Assembly: GCF_004843545.1 (NCBI RefSeq)
Contig: NZ_CP039457.1
Coordinates: 1,888,501-1,952,500, forward strand
Length of the DNA: 64,000 nucleotides
Reading direction: 5' to 3'
Source: Streptococcus pasteurianus
GTDB taxonomy: Bacteria > Bacillota > Bacilli > Lactobacillales > Streptococcaceae
Shown here one piece after another: positions 10,654 to 18,957 of the stretch; position 1 is the first letter of the stretch, and each line of letters starts with the position of its first letter. The notes under the pieces were generated by a model. That model did not search any database, was not told where the DNA came from, and was given only the letters and a program-made list of their open reading frames with translations. Position numbers and translations under genes: made by a program.

Positions 10654-11127
10654 CTAATTCCTCCGTATTCTATCCAATCTATCCTGTATCATAGCCTGAC
10701 CAGCCGATAAAGATTTATTTAAAACTTTAGTAACTATAAACTCGCAAGAATTCTGTATTTCACCCCAATTTACCTCTTCTTCACTAAATAAATCCATAAC
10801 GAATGCATTTCCTCTATCCGTAACTAAATATCTATTATTTACAGGATTGAGAGTGATAAGCCCCCTAGCTGACAAATCAGCTAAAACTGCATTATATAAC
10901 TTATAATTAGGTTTCCAATGGAAATATGAAAATTTTGTATCAAATTTACTTAACTCTGTTTCATCCAATACTAACTCTGGAAATTTTAGAAAGAAGTCAC
11001 TGATAATCAACTTATCCTTAATTGTATCCTTCTTGTGCTCTTTTCCCAAAAAATTTAACAATATTGTAACCCTATTTCGAGTCAAACAATATTCTTGAAA
11101 ACTTATACCTTCAATTATCTCTATCAT
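10654..11127 (-). CDS. ABC-3C middle component
   Basis: 157-aa soluble protein with no membrane segment. The central part (LYNAVLADLSARGLITLNPVNNRYLVTDRG, about 93-122) reads as a winged helix with a beta wing, as described for ABC-3C middle components. Its 5' end overlaps the effector gene by 17 bp and its stop abuts the ATPase start, so the three products are made in step. Likely an adaptor bridging ATPase and nuclease. The call rests mostly on gene order and size. Confidence 0.65.
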   Translation of the reverse strand: MIEIIEGISFQEYCLTRNRVTILLNFLGKEHKKDTIKDKLIISDFFLKFPELVLDETELSKFDTKFSYFHWKPNYKLYNAVLADLSARGLITLNPVNNRYLVTDRGNAFVMDLFSEEEVNWGEIQNSCEFIVTKVLNKSLSAGQAMIQDRLDRIRRN

Positions 11128-12091
11128 TATTTGCCTCCATATACCTATCCAAAACCTCTAAATAATTATCAACCCATCCTAGCTTCTTATCATCAGCAAG
11201 CTGATGTAAGATACCTTTTTTAGCTAACAAATTAAAGCTACTTATTTGACTTTCCAATGTGCTAGAATCTAAGTCCTCAACTCTAAGATAAGTCTGATCT
11301 ATCAGAGTGTTTCCGTCACTAGAGTGTTTATACTGTCTGTATTGGGTCTGCCAAATTGAGTATATTTTCTTTCTTAAATTTGCATATTGTCTTTCTCCGT
11401 TAATATTATCTTTACTGCGTGCCTCGTGTCTAGCAATTTCTGCATTATAAAAATCAATCTTAAAGTCCTCCACTTCTATAATTTGTGCACTTTTCAACAT
11501 CGAAATGAATACCGTATCATTGTACATAGCTGAAATACCATCTATATCATCTTCACCATATAAAACTTCTTCATAGGCCCTTCTATTTGCATCTTCAAGG
11601 GAAATTCTAACCTGCTCCAAATCATTTCTGATATCATCATCAAATGTTGAGTTATAACTACTACATTTTTTGAATTCTTTCAATAGAAATGCCCCATCAC
11701 ACAATTCTATCTTTATTTTATGCTGAGCTTTCGTTTTACTTTTCCATGTTGACCACCATTGTAATTCTTGTATATTTAATCCTACTGGTACACATAAGAA
11801 CCATGAAGAAATATTAGGATGACTGGTAATCACTGTACTAAACGAATTCCTGATTTGTTGTTTCTGCGATTCTCCTATCCCATTAATAAAAAATTTACAT
11901 TGATAAACCGACGGCCTGTCAGTTAATTCACCAACTAAGATATCAATCCCATCATCTCCTTGCGAAACCGCAACTTCTTTAGCCTTCGGACCAAATTTTT
12001 CTTGAAATGCTTCGATACATATTTTTTCAAATTTCTCCCTTGCTCCTGCTTCCCCATATTTACCAACTAAATATCTGAAATCATATTCCAT
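11111..12091 (-). CDS. ABC-3C effector with N-terminal PD-(D/E)XK nuclease-like domain
   Basis: 326 aa. Residues about 15-70 carry a restriction-endonuclease-fold signature: FEKICIEAF helix, GDDGIDILVG (candidate metal ligand D50) and YQCKFF (Q64-x-K66), as in Mrr/REase-like enzymes. The C-terminal half (about 180-326), helical and charged, would be the ABC-3C docking domain. First gene of the three-gene operon, downstream of an XRE regulator. Expected action: cleavage of phage or host DNA when the ATPase is triggered. All catalytic positions look intact. Activity is inferred. Confidence 0.7.
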   Translation of the reverse strand: MEYDFRYLVGKYGEAGAREKFEKICIEAFQEKFGPKAKEVAVSQGDDGIDILVGELTDRPSVYQCKFFINGIGESQKQQIRNSFSTVITSHPNISSWFLCVPVGLNIQELQWWSTWKSKTKAQHKIKIELCDGAFLLKEFKKCSSYNSTFDDDIRNDLEQVRISLEDANRRAYEEVLYGEDDIDGISAMYNDTVFISMLKSAQIIEVEDFKIDFYNAEIARHEARSKDNINGERQYANLRKKIYSIWQTQYRQYKHSSDGNTLIDQTYLRVEDLDSSTLESQISSFNLLAKKGILHQLADDKKLGWVDNYLEVLDRYMEANNDRDN

Positions 12092-12155
12092 ATCGCTCTC
12101 CTGCCAATTCCTCTAATAAATAACCAACAAAAAAATAAAGAAAAGTTTCCAACAT

Positions 12156-12473
12156 CTACTTCAACTCTATATCCAATATCTTGTTAAAAATTTCAAGATA
12201 CTTTTCTTCGTCATCCACTAATGACAATTTAGCAATTAATTTAGCTACCTCATTGTCACTATCAGTAAAGGCAAAGAACGTTTGATAATCTAACTCTAAG
12301 GCTTCAATTAGCTTATTTAGAGTTTCCAATTTAATATTAGAATTTTGTCCTCTTTCAATTCGACCAAGAGCATTGACATCCATCCCCGCCTTATCAGCCA
12401 ACATCTCTTGAGTTAGTTGCTTTTTTATCCTCAATTCATAGATTCGGTTAGATACACTTTTTCCTAATGACAT
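12156..12473 (-). CDS. XRE-family helix-turn-helix regulator
   Basis: The start at 12473 follows AGGGAG; a longer frame to 12503 has no ribosome-binding site. 105 aa. Residues about 8-62 form a Cro/C1-type HTH (RIKKQLTQEMLADKAGMDV, then GRIERGQ), with a helical tail. It lies 64 bp upstream of, and codirectional with, the nuclease gene, as controller proteins of restriction and other toxic defence genes often do, and is divergent from the lipoprotein genes. Probable repressor or timing regulator of the defence operon; the target is not shown. Confidence 0.8.
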   Translation of the reverse strand: MSLGKSVSNRIYELRIKKQLTQEMLADKAGMDVNALGRIERGQNSNIKLETLNKLIEALELDYQTFFAFTDSDNEVAKLIAKLSLVDDEEKYLEIFNKILDIELK

Positions 12474-12605
12474 AGCACTGCTCCCTTTTCTAATTCTATA
12501 CACTAAGACTATGACTTATCAGAAATTATTTGTAGGTTTTTAGTGTATTTTTTATCAAAAAAACAATACTCAAGATATGTTTTTGTGGTAAAATAAAAGA
12601 TAACT

Positions 12606-12634
12606 AAGTATTATTTTTGAAAATAATAATACTT
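12606..12634. promoter_or_regulatory. Palindrome ahead of the lipoprotein genes
   Basis: Imperfect inverted repeat: AAGTATTATTTT and AAAATAATAATACTT around a short loop, between an extended -10 (TGGTAAAAT near 12585) and the ribosome-binding site at about 12643. A possible operator for the XRE protein; binding is untested. Confidence 0.35.
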
Positions 12635-12659
12635 AAAATACTAAAGGAGACTTTTCAAA

Positions 12660-13685
12660 ATGAAAAAGCGAAACAAATATCTATTAATAGGTGTAACCTT
12701 TTTAGCCTCGACAACAATTCTCTTAGCCTGTTCAAATACCAGCAAACCCTCCACAAATACTTCTCACTCTCAAGAGAAAACTTCTTCTGAAAAAACAAAA
12801 GAAGTCAGTATCGGAAACTATATAAATCAATCCAAAAAAGCTCCCCAGCTCTGGTATGAAATCGACGGAGAAAAAGTTATCAAGGGAGTATACGCCTTTG
12901 AAGATAATCAAGTAACTTATTATGATACTTCTTATGAAGCTACTACAAATACTGAAACAACCATTTCTTCTGCACAATTTAAAGCTGACTATGTTGGAAA
13001 AAATGTTTACTCGGCTGGTGGAAATGTTCAAAGCTTCTTTGATAGCTTTGATGGAAAAGATACGGCAGAAAAAATTTCTGAAGAAATGCTAACTGATATT
13101 ATCAAGAAATACGATACTGAAGATGGTAATGCTGATGGAATAATTGATGTTACAATTCCAGATGCTCTTACTCTTGAAAGCATTTCAACTTTATCAGATG
13201 ATGAAATTATTGAACAAGCTAAAGCATTTGAAAAGGCTAGTACCCATAAACAAATTATTTTTGAAAAAGTATCACTTGCGCTTAGACAATTGGTTGATGG
13301 AAAAGATACTACTTCAGCAATAGACAAGTTGACAGAAATTGAAAACCAATATAACCAAAAGGTAGCATCAGATTATCAATTGAAAATTTTACCTGATGAG
13401 GACTTGGCAGAAACACTAGAAGAAACCCTAACAATTCCTATCAAAAAACTTAGCTATGATAATGTTATTGATTATACCTATGTTATTAAGGACGAATCTT
13501 TCTCTGCACATTTAGCCTATTCTCAATTTGCTTCAAAATCAGTAGATGATGTGAAATATATTGGCTTCCCATCGTTTGTCACAAAGCAAAAAGACGGCGA
13601 AAATGTGACTCTAGTTTATGATACCTACGATTTGAGACCTGACAATGTTCAAGTAACTTCAGATAGCGTTGACGATGAAGAATAA
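12660..13685 (+). CDS. Element-encoded lipoprotein, 341 aa
   Basis: Preceded by AAAGGAG. The N-terminus is a lipoprotein signal peptide (charged start, hydrophobic stretch, LLAC lipobox with Cys near 24) followed by a Ser/Thr/Lys-rich linker, so the protein should sit on the outer membrane face. The rest is acidic and soluble with no recognised domain. It pairs with a second lipoprotein 16 bp downstream. Possible roles for paired lipoproteins on mobile elements include surface or entry exclusion, but nothing in the sequence proves this. Confidence 0.8.
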   Translation: MKKRNKYLLIGVTFLASTTILLACSNTSKPSTNTSHSQEKTSSEKTKEVSIGNYINQSKKAPQLWYEIDGEKVIKGVYAFEDNQVTYYDTSYEATTNTETTISSAQFKADYVGKNVYSAGGNVQSFFDSFDGKDTAEKISEEMLTDIIKKYDTEDGNADGIIDVTIPDALTLESISTLSDDEIIEQAKAFEKASTHKQIIFEKVSLALRQLVDGKDTTSAIDKLTEIENQYNQKVASDYQLKILPDEDLAETLEETLTIPIKKLSYDNVIDYTYVIKDESFSAHLAYSQFASKSVDDVKYIGFPSFVTKQKDGENVTLVYDTYDLRPDNVQVTSDSVDDEE

Positions 13686-13701
13686 TTTTTAGGAGAAAAT
13701 A

Positions 13702-14037
13702 ATGAAAAAATTTAAAGCACTTTTATTGACACTTATAGCCGTATTGTTCCTTACTGCATGTTCTGCTAGTAACCAAAGCTTGGATGGAACATATACTTAT
13801 GAAGAAGGCGGAAGTAGCATGACGATTATTATTGATGGTCAAGGTGGTTCACTTAGCATTGAAGCAGGTGATGGCTCAGGCTCACTATTCGTAGACAATA
13901 TTAGCACAGATTTTACAGTGGACAAAGAAAGCAAAACATTTAACGTAGAAGGAGAAGAGCTTGAATATTCTCTTTCGGGAAACACATTAACCGTAAGTGG
14001 AGATGGCTTCGGAACTGTTAAATTGGAGAGAGAATGA
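13702..14037 (+). CDS. Small element-encoded lipoprotein, 111 aa
   Basis: AGGAG ribosome-binding site; signal peptide with lipobox LTAC (Cys about 20). The mature part of about 90 residues is a glycine/serine-rich, probably all-beta domain (repeating TYTYEEGG, GSLSIEAGDGSGS, GNTLTVSGDGFG). This resembles small streptococcal lipoproteins of unknown role. Cotranscribed with the upstream lipoprotein and followed by a terminator. Confidence 0.8.
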   Translation: MKKFKALLLTLIAVLFLTACSASNQSLDGTYTYEEGGSSMTIIIDGQGGSLSIEAGDGSGSLFVDNISTDFTVDKESKTFNVEGEELEYSLSGNTLTVSGDGFGTVKLERE

Positions 14038-14046
14038 TAAATGAAA

Positions 14047-14076
14047 GACGAGCTTTAAATAGCTCGCCTTTTTAAT
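14047..14076 (+). terminator. Terminator after the lipoprotein pair
   Basis: Stem CGAGCT (14049-14054) with AGCTCG (14061-14066), 6-base loop, T tract to 14073. It also lies at the 3' end of the convergent 530-aa gene. Confidence 0.75.
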
Positions 14077-14077
14077 A

Positions 14078-15670
14078 TTAATTTGAATCAACTTCTGATA
14101 TACCATACATATCCCATAATCCTTCCGGAATGTATTCCTTTGGCATACAACCCTCCCTATTTGCATTAGTTGGTAATTTTATAGATGTGAGATTGCCATC
14201 TCTATTGTATTGTTGACACAGCTTTGCTATTTCACTATACACCATATTTTGCCTTACCTGAATCTTAGTTGGCTCATGTAACATTTTTCTATTCCAATAT
14301 TGAACACGACTATATTTTTCATCGTCATCCAAAAAGAACAGATTCACTGAACGAAATACACTATTAATTTTCCTTCTATCATTTTTAACTTCAATATACA
14401 GATATTCTTCTGTAAAAGAATTAATGATATTGGAAAACTTCAGTTGATTTTTACTTCCTCTAAAAAGTTCAAAAACATTAGTTAGCTCACTTGATGATAA
14501 CACTCCAAATTCTCTCAAACTAGCCTTGGCACTTGTGAACTCTTTTCGAAAAGATTCTGTTTTTGCTAAAGCCATACACTGAATAAAAGTGTAAATACGC
14601 TCAATATCTAAAAGCACTTTCTCTCTATCAATCAGCATATAGACTTCATTAGATTGCTGTTTAATATTATTCAAGATTAAGTCACAATATCTCTCACTAA
14701 TTACTAGAGTTGGATTATTACTCATTTCTTCTAATAAGTTTTGAAAAATAAACTGTTGGATTTCAGCATAAATAACAGGCAGGTATAAATCGGAAAACAG
14801 ACTGTAAACCTTTTTTTCCACCTCATTTTTATCAGATTTAAAATCTGTAAGTACTTTAGTAGCCTTTGAAATGGTATTGACAATATCTTCTGAGATAACT
14901 GTTTCTATCGAAAGAATAGATAACCTTCGCAACTTGCGACTTTTTTCCGCTATTAATTTAATTATCTTTTCATCATAAAAAGTTTTTCCATTTTGAACCG
15001 CTTTCTCAAGCAAAAGGGTATCCATCTCATCATAAATCTGCCGAATAATACGGTCAATGCTTTGACGACTAATATTTTTATTCGGAAAATCATTGTTTTT
15101 TATATAATATCCTATTGGTAGAAAGCCATGATTGAAAAAATATAAAATATCATCAACTGAATAATATTTTTTAGGATTAACTAATTCTAGTGTTAATATC
15201 ATCGCATTCTCAATATATACTTTATACTGACTCTGTGTATAGCCATCTTTTGAAAAGTCATCATTGATAGGTTGAGAAGATTGTAAGAATCCATTTAGCC
15301 TATCATATAAACTTAAAACGGTATTTTCTAATAAGCGCCTATTTTTCTTGTTCACCTTGAATTTTGCAAAACATTCTTGTAAAAGTTCATAAATCATTTT
15401 TAATTCCGTAACTGAATTTGAAGAATTAATATGGTATTCTAAGCGCTCAACTATTTCTGAAATCTCTAATCCTTCATACAATTCATCTGTGAATATTTTC
15501 CAAGGATGATTATCAGACCAGATTTTTCTATTGACTACATGACACTCATAAAACAATCTGCTTTCTTCTCTCTCAGCTAAGATTTTATAAAATTCATCTC
15601 TATTCGAACAGCTATTCATAATATTTTTTGTGGATAGCTCAATTTTTTTATCAAAAATTTCAAATAACAT
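14078..15670 (-). CDS. Uncharacterised 530-aa protein of the element
   Basis: I do not recognise this family. It has an AAAGGAG ribosome-binding site, no signal peptide, no membrane segment and no P-loop; the sequence is mostly helical, rich in Glu, Lys, Asn and Ile, and AT-rich like the rest of the element. The N-terminal 200 residues are helix-rich; a basic stretch around 270-285 (EKSRKLRRLS) and a C-terminal RVQYWNRKML region are the most distinctive. It stands alone, convergent with the lipoproteins. Being cargo next to a defence operon, an abortive-infection or accessory role is conceivable, but only from position. Confidence 0.75.
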   Translation of the reverse strand: MLFEIFDKKIELSTKNIMNSCSNRDEFYKILAEREESRLFYECHVVNRKIWSDNHPWKIFTDELYEGLEISEIVERLEYHINSSNSVTELKMIYELLQECFAKFKVNKKNRRLLENTVLSLYDRLNGFLQSSQPINDDFSKDGYTQSQYKVYIENAMILTLELVNPKKYYSVDDILYFFNHGFLPIGYYIKNNDFPNKNISRQSIDRIIRQIYDEMDTLLLEKAVQNGKTFYDEKIIKLIAEKSRKLRRLSILSIETVISEDIVNTISKATKVLTDFKSDKNEVEKKVYSLFSDLYLPVIYAEIQQFIFQNLLEEMSNNPTLVISERYCDLILNNIKQQSNEVYMLIDREKVLLDIERIYTFIQCMALAKTESFRKEFTSAKASLREFGVLSSSELTNVFELFRGSKNQLKFSNIINSFTEEYLYIEVKNDRRKINSVFRSVNLFFLDDDEKYSRVQYWNRKMLHEPTKIQVRQNMVYSEIAKLCQQYNRDGNLTSIKLPTNANREGCMPKEYIPEGLWDMYGISEVDSN

Positions 15671-15952
15671 AGTTCACTTAACTCCTTTATTTCTGTGAAA
15701 AATTTTTATCCACTTTTCTTCAAATCACGCTCAAACCCTTTTCAAAAAAGGACTTGTGGCTATACTCAAAACTCGTTCAAAAACTCATATCTTTTGTTTT
15801 TTAAATGTCTTATACTAAGACTCAAGAAGTACTTCAATAAGCGAAAGAGAGGTTTGAATATGAAAAGTAAAATTGTATAACTCTATAATAACATCATTTC
15901 AAATTAAAAAAAGATGATGCTTTTTAAAAGAAAAAAAGAAAGGAGACATCTT

Positions 15953-16450
15953 ATGCTTATTTTCACAGAGTTGGATGGTATTCATGAAAAAATCGTTCTG
16001 TTCGACTTGGATGAGACTCGTAAAACTCGTTATGGTATTGAAATCAAACCAGATGAAGATTATCAAATTGTTGGTTACTCTAACGAGAATCACGCACCTA
16101 TCTTTTTAGGCCTTGTGGTCGGTAGGGACAAAAACACCTTACATGTCGCTAGCACAAACACAAGACTCGATTCATTCTTGAGTGAGTTTGTTTCAAAAAA
16201 GAATAAACTCATAACAGAGATTGCTTCTCTTGAAACTGAGCTTGAACGAGAAGTTGATTTGAAAGAACGTGCAATTAACGATTTAGATGTTGAAATTGAC
16301 GAACTAAACAATCAACTTAAAGAACTACAGCAAAGATACAAAAAGCGTAAAAAATTAGTTGATGCTGAACTCAGAAAAAATTTTTATAGCTGGATTGACA
16401 GTCATTGGTTTCTTAGAATCTTGTATTCGCTTTATGAAAACTTATCATAA
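15953..16450 (+). CDS. Coiled-coil protein of the element, 165 aa
   Basis: The start at 15953 is fixed by AAAGGAGACATCTT directly before the ATG; an in-frame extension to 15914 lacks such a site. The N-terminal 70 residues look like a small beta-rich domain (IFTELDGIHEKIVLFD, GLVVGRDKNTLHVAS); about residues 80-140 form a charged coiled coil; the C-terminus ends in an aromatic helix. No family recognised. It begins the replication/mobilization side of the element. The upstream gap 15671-15952 holds only AT-rich sequence with a TATACT-like -10. Confidence 0.65.
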   Translation: MLIFTELDGIHEKIVLFDLDETRKTRYGIEIKPDEDYQIVGYSNENHAPIFLGLVVGRDKNTLHVASTNTRLDSFLSEFVSKKNKLITEIASLETELEREVDLKERAINDLDVEIDELNNQLKELQQRYKKRKKLVDAELRKNFYSWIDSHWFLRILYSLYENLS

Positions 16451-16716
16451 GTTGAGTCTGCTTCAGATTTAATCAGTTAATTTTATAAAATTGAAAAAAG
16501 CTGAAACTAATGCGCCGTTTGAAGAAAGTATAGATTGTGAAGCGAATGAATCTGCTGCGCAGATAGCGTTATGCATCAAGTCTGAACAATCGTGAAGACG
16601 CAGAAAATAACGCGTTAGAATGAGTGTAATAAGCTGTGCTTTCTAGAACTCGCATTATCATTCAGTGACACCTTCAATTTTATAATTACGATTAAACGAA
16701 GTATTCAACTTATGAC
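16445..16716 (+). other. Long imperfect palindrome, candidate single-strand origin
   Basis: The outer arms TCATAAGTTGA (16445-16455) and TCAACTTATGA (16706-16716) are exact inverted copies. Inside them TATAAAATTGAA and TTCAATTTTATA pair again, and further in ATGCG...GAA segments match imperfectly. The whole about 270-bp stretch can fold into one branched hairpin. It is non-coding and lies upstream of the Rep_trans gene, where single-strand origins are found on rolling-circle replicons and Tn916-type elements. The rest of the 499-bp gap to 16949 is AT-rich without a gene. Confidence 0.5.
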
Positions 16717-16949
16717 GTTTTCTTAGCATACAAGATTTAAAAACCTGCTGAAATACAGCTAAAATTTTAACTGTTCAGCAACTAATTTTACAACTTTGTA
16801 TTTAGATGTTTCTGTTGATTTTTTATCGTCAAGAAAGTCTAGATATTATTCACGCTTGAAATTACACTCGTACTCTCATCAAGAGAAAATGTCTTTTCAA
16901 TTTATCTAATTAAAAAATAACAAATAAATAAAGAAAGAAGAATATCATT

Positions 16950-17225
16950 ATGACACAAAAAGAAATTATTAATGTCGTTGCTATTAGTGTGAAGGAAGAA
17001 AAGAGAGACGGCTGGTTAGCCTGTGTTAAGGCCAACACCCCATCATGGAAAACCTTGCTACTACCGTTTAACAAAGAGATTTTTACCTCTGTCTTTAGTA
17101 AGCTAGGTGTGTATGAGGTCGAGCTAAAGAATCTGTCATCGGCTTTCGGAAGTCGCCCTAGATACGAAATCACCGAAGCTAGGCTAATCGTATCATTTGA
17201 CGAAATACTTAAGGCTTACAAATAA
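16950..17225 (+). CDS. Small conserved-looking element protein, 91 aa
   Basis: Soluble 91-aa protein with mixed alpha/beta character and no recognised domain; the N-terminus begins MTQKEIINVVAISV. It sits between the palindrome and the Rep_trans gene, the place of small accessory genes in Tn916-like replication modules. The ribosome-binding site is weak (AAGAAAG). A helper of replication or mobilization is a guess from position. Confidence 0.55.
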   Translation: MTQKEIINVVAISVKEEKRDGWLACVKANTPSWKTLLLPFNKEIFTSVFSKLGVYEVELKNLSSAFGSRPRYEITEARLIVSFDEILKAYK

Positions 17226-17383
17226 GTTATTACTTCTAACCAGTACAAGCTAGAAAACAACCATGTGTTGGACAATAGGTTGGGCTGGTTAGAAGTCCAC
17301 CTGCGGTAGGCAACCAGCGCTCATCTGGGTAATGTAATAACCCAGATTCCAGTACAAATACTGTATTACAGGAGAATAAACCA
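17226..17383 (+). other. Structured leader, candidate oriT / double-strand origin
   Basis: 158 non-coding bases directly upstream of the relaxase-like gene. They contain the exact inverted repeat CTTCTAACCAG (about 17232-17242) / CTGGTTAGAAG (about 17288-17298), a second hairpin CTGGGT-aatgtaat-AACCCAG (about 17325-17345) and GTAATA/TATTAC arms. In Tn916 and ICEBs1 the nick site lies just upstream of the Rep_trans relaxase, so this is the best oriT candidate. The nick position is not identified. Confidence 0.5.
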
Positions 17384-18619
17384 ATGACAAACGATATACT
17401 TCAAAACATAGATTTTACCAGCAAATATCTTCATGTCGGCGTAGATGAGTTAACCATAGTAATTCAGCCAAATGAAGAGACAATTGGTGAATGGCCAAAC
17501 CATTGGAATCAAATTACTACGGAACTTTCTGAAATCATTGCAGAAAAACTTTCCCTCCCTTCATTATTTGGAGAAATGGTTCGAGAACAGATTTCTCCTC
17601 AAGGTTATACCACTTCTTACAGTTTTGAAAATATGCCTTATTTTTTAAGAATTGCCTTTCATGAAGGCTATTTAAAAATGGGAATCATTATTAAATTTTC
17701 AGCATCGGCTCTAAGCCTATACAAACAAGCCTATGAAAATTCCTTTAAAGAGCCCATCGGAGTCTATGAAATACTAAAAAAGTTGGACGAACCATATTGG
17801 AATATGCATCTAAGTAGGATTGACTTTTGTGCAGACTACCTTAACTTTCCTTTATCGGTTAATGACATTTATAATAATTTAAAAAGTAAAAAATTTGAGA
17901 TTATTAATTACAAAGGAAATCGTAACCATAAGAAAATGTCTGCTATCGAGATAGATGCTGAAGCTAAGACAGTGACGATTGGCTCACGTAAGAAAGGCTC
18001 AAATAGTTTTCTCAAAATTTACGACAAACTCACCGAACAATTAGAGAATAACGGAAGGTATGCCCAAATTGCTCAACAATTTCAGTCTTGGGTACGATTT
18101 GAAGTGACTTTTAGAGGGCAATACGCCAAACAACTGACCAAGCTAATTCTTTCTCTACCTTCACGCGATATGTTTCAACAATTTATCGCCAATAAAATTT
18201 TGGAAAAATATTGTTTGATTGATGCAGAGACGGGACAACTAACAGAATATAGCGAAGCATTGATTAACTTTTCAACCTGTGCTCCCCCTCTGGTAGTAGT
18301 TAGTCCAAGAAATAATCAGCTAATGCAAAGCATACACTATATTTTAAAAGGTAGTGGCTTCTTCCCTATGTTAGAAAAGGTCAAGCAAATTTGGGGTATC
18401 CCAGCTGTAACAATACTTCTAAAAAGGTTATTGTTCGAATATGAGTACAATTATAAACCCAATGATGATGTTGCTAATTGGTTAAAGAAAAATGCTCTTG
18501 AATTACAAGTACTAGAATTTGAAACTTACCTTGACAGTGTAATCGAAATTTTTTATATAAAAAACGCTCCTTCTTCCCCAGAATCCGCCAAGAAACCAGG
18601 AAGAAAGAACGCTGTATAA
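17384..18619 (+). CDS. Rep_trans-family replication initiator / MobT-type relaxase
   Basis: 411 aa with GGAG ribosome-binding site. The central part shows the family's conserved blocks: LSRIDFCADYL (about 143-153), TIGSRKKGSNSFLKIYDKL (about 203-222) and WVRFEVTFRGQYAKQL (about 243-258), with a candidate catalytic tyrosine in KIYDK. The C-terminus is basic. Tn916 Orf20 and ICEBs1 NicK belong to this family; they nick their origin and stay attached to the 5' end, starting both rolling-circle replication and transfer. Here no coupling protein accompanies it, consistent with a mobilizable element. Family assignment is by motif recognition. Confidence 0.82.
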   Translation: MTNDILQNIDFTSKYLHVGVDELTIVIQPNEETIGEWPNHWNQITTELSEIIAEKLSLPSLFGEMVREQISPQGYTTSYSFENMPYFLRIAFHEGYLKMGIIIKFSASALSLYKQAYENSFKEPIGVYEILKKLDEPYWNMHLSRIDFCADYLNFPLSVNDIYNNLKSKKFEIINYKGNRNHKKMSAIEIDAEAKTVTIGSRKKGSNSFLKIYDKLTEQLENNGRYAQIAQQFQSWVRFEVTFRGQYAKQLTKLILSLPSRDMFQQFIANKILEKYCLIDAETGQLTEYSEALINFSTCAPPLVVVSPRNNQLMQSIHYILKGSGFFPMLEKVKQIWGIPAVTILLKRLLFEYEYNYKPNDDVANWLKKNALELQVLEFETYLDSVIEIFYIKNAPSSPESAKKPGRKNAV

Positions 18620-18696
18620 TTGTGAAGATAAGGTAAGCTTATCCCTTGCCTATTATCTCACATATTTTATTTGAAAGAAAGTATGAGAGGCAAAAA

Positions 18697-18957
18697 ATGA
18701 TTAGCATTGTAAATAAAGATGATGTCATGAAACTAACTGGATTTTCTGATTCCCAAGCAAAAAAACTCATTAGGGAAGCGAAAGCAAGACTAGTTTCTGA
18801 AGGTTTTTCTTGGTACAAGAACAAACGTATCGGACGAGTCCCAATCAAGACTATTGAAGACATTCTAGGTTTTGAGTTATCCCCAAAACATGATATAATT
18901 ACTAACGTACGAGAAGATACTGCTCTTGAAAAAGGAGTTTCAAATGGCAGTAACTAG
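18697..18957 (+). CDS. DUF3173 protein, excisionase-like
   Basis: The start at 18697 follows GAGAGG. 86 aa. It has a MerR/excisionase-like helix-turn-helix (DVMKLTGFSDSQAKKLIREAKARL, about 8-31) and a short wing with GRVPIKTIEDILG. Small proteins of this type precede tyrosine integrases on streptococcal elements and are thought to act as recombination directionality factors. It overlaps the integrase gene by 14 bp, so the two are coupled. Confidence 0.78.
   Translation: MISIVNKDDVMKLTGFSDSQAKKLIREAKARLVSEGFSWYKNKRIGRVPIKTIEDILGFELSPKHDIITNVREDTALEKGVSNGSN

Noticed and set aside
16451..16949. CRISPR-like or direct-repeat array in the non-coding stretch
   Set aside because: Only inverted, not regularly spaced direct, repeats are present.
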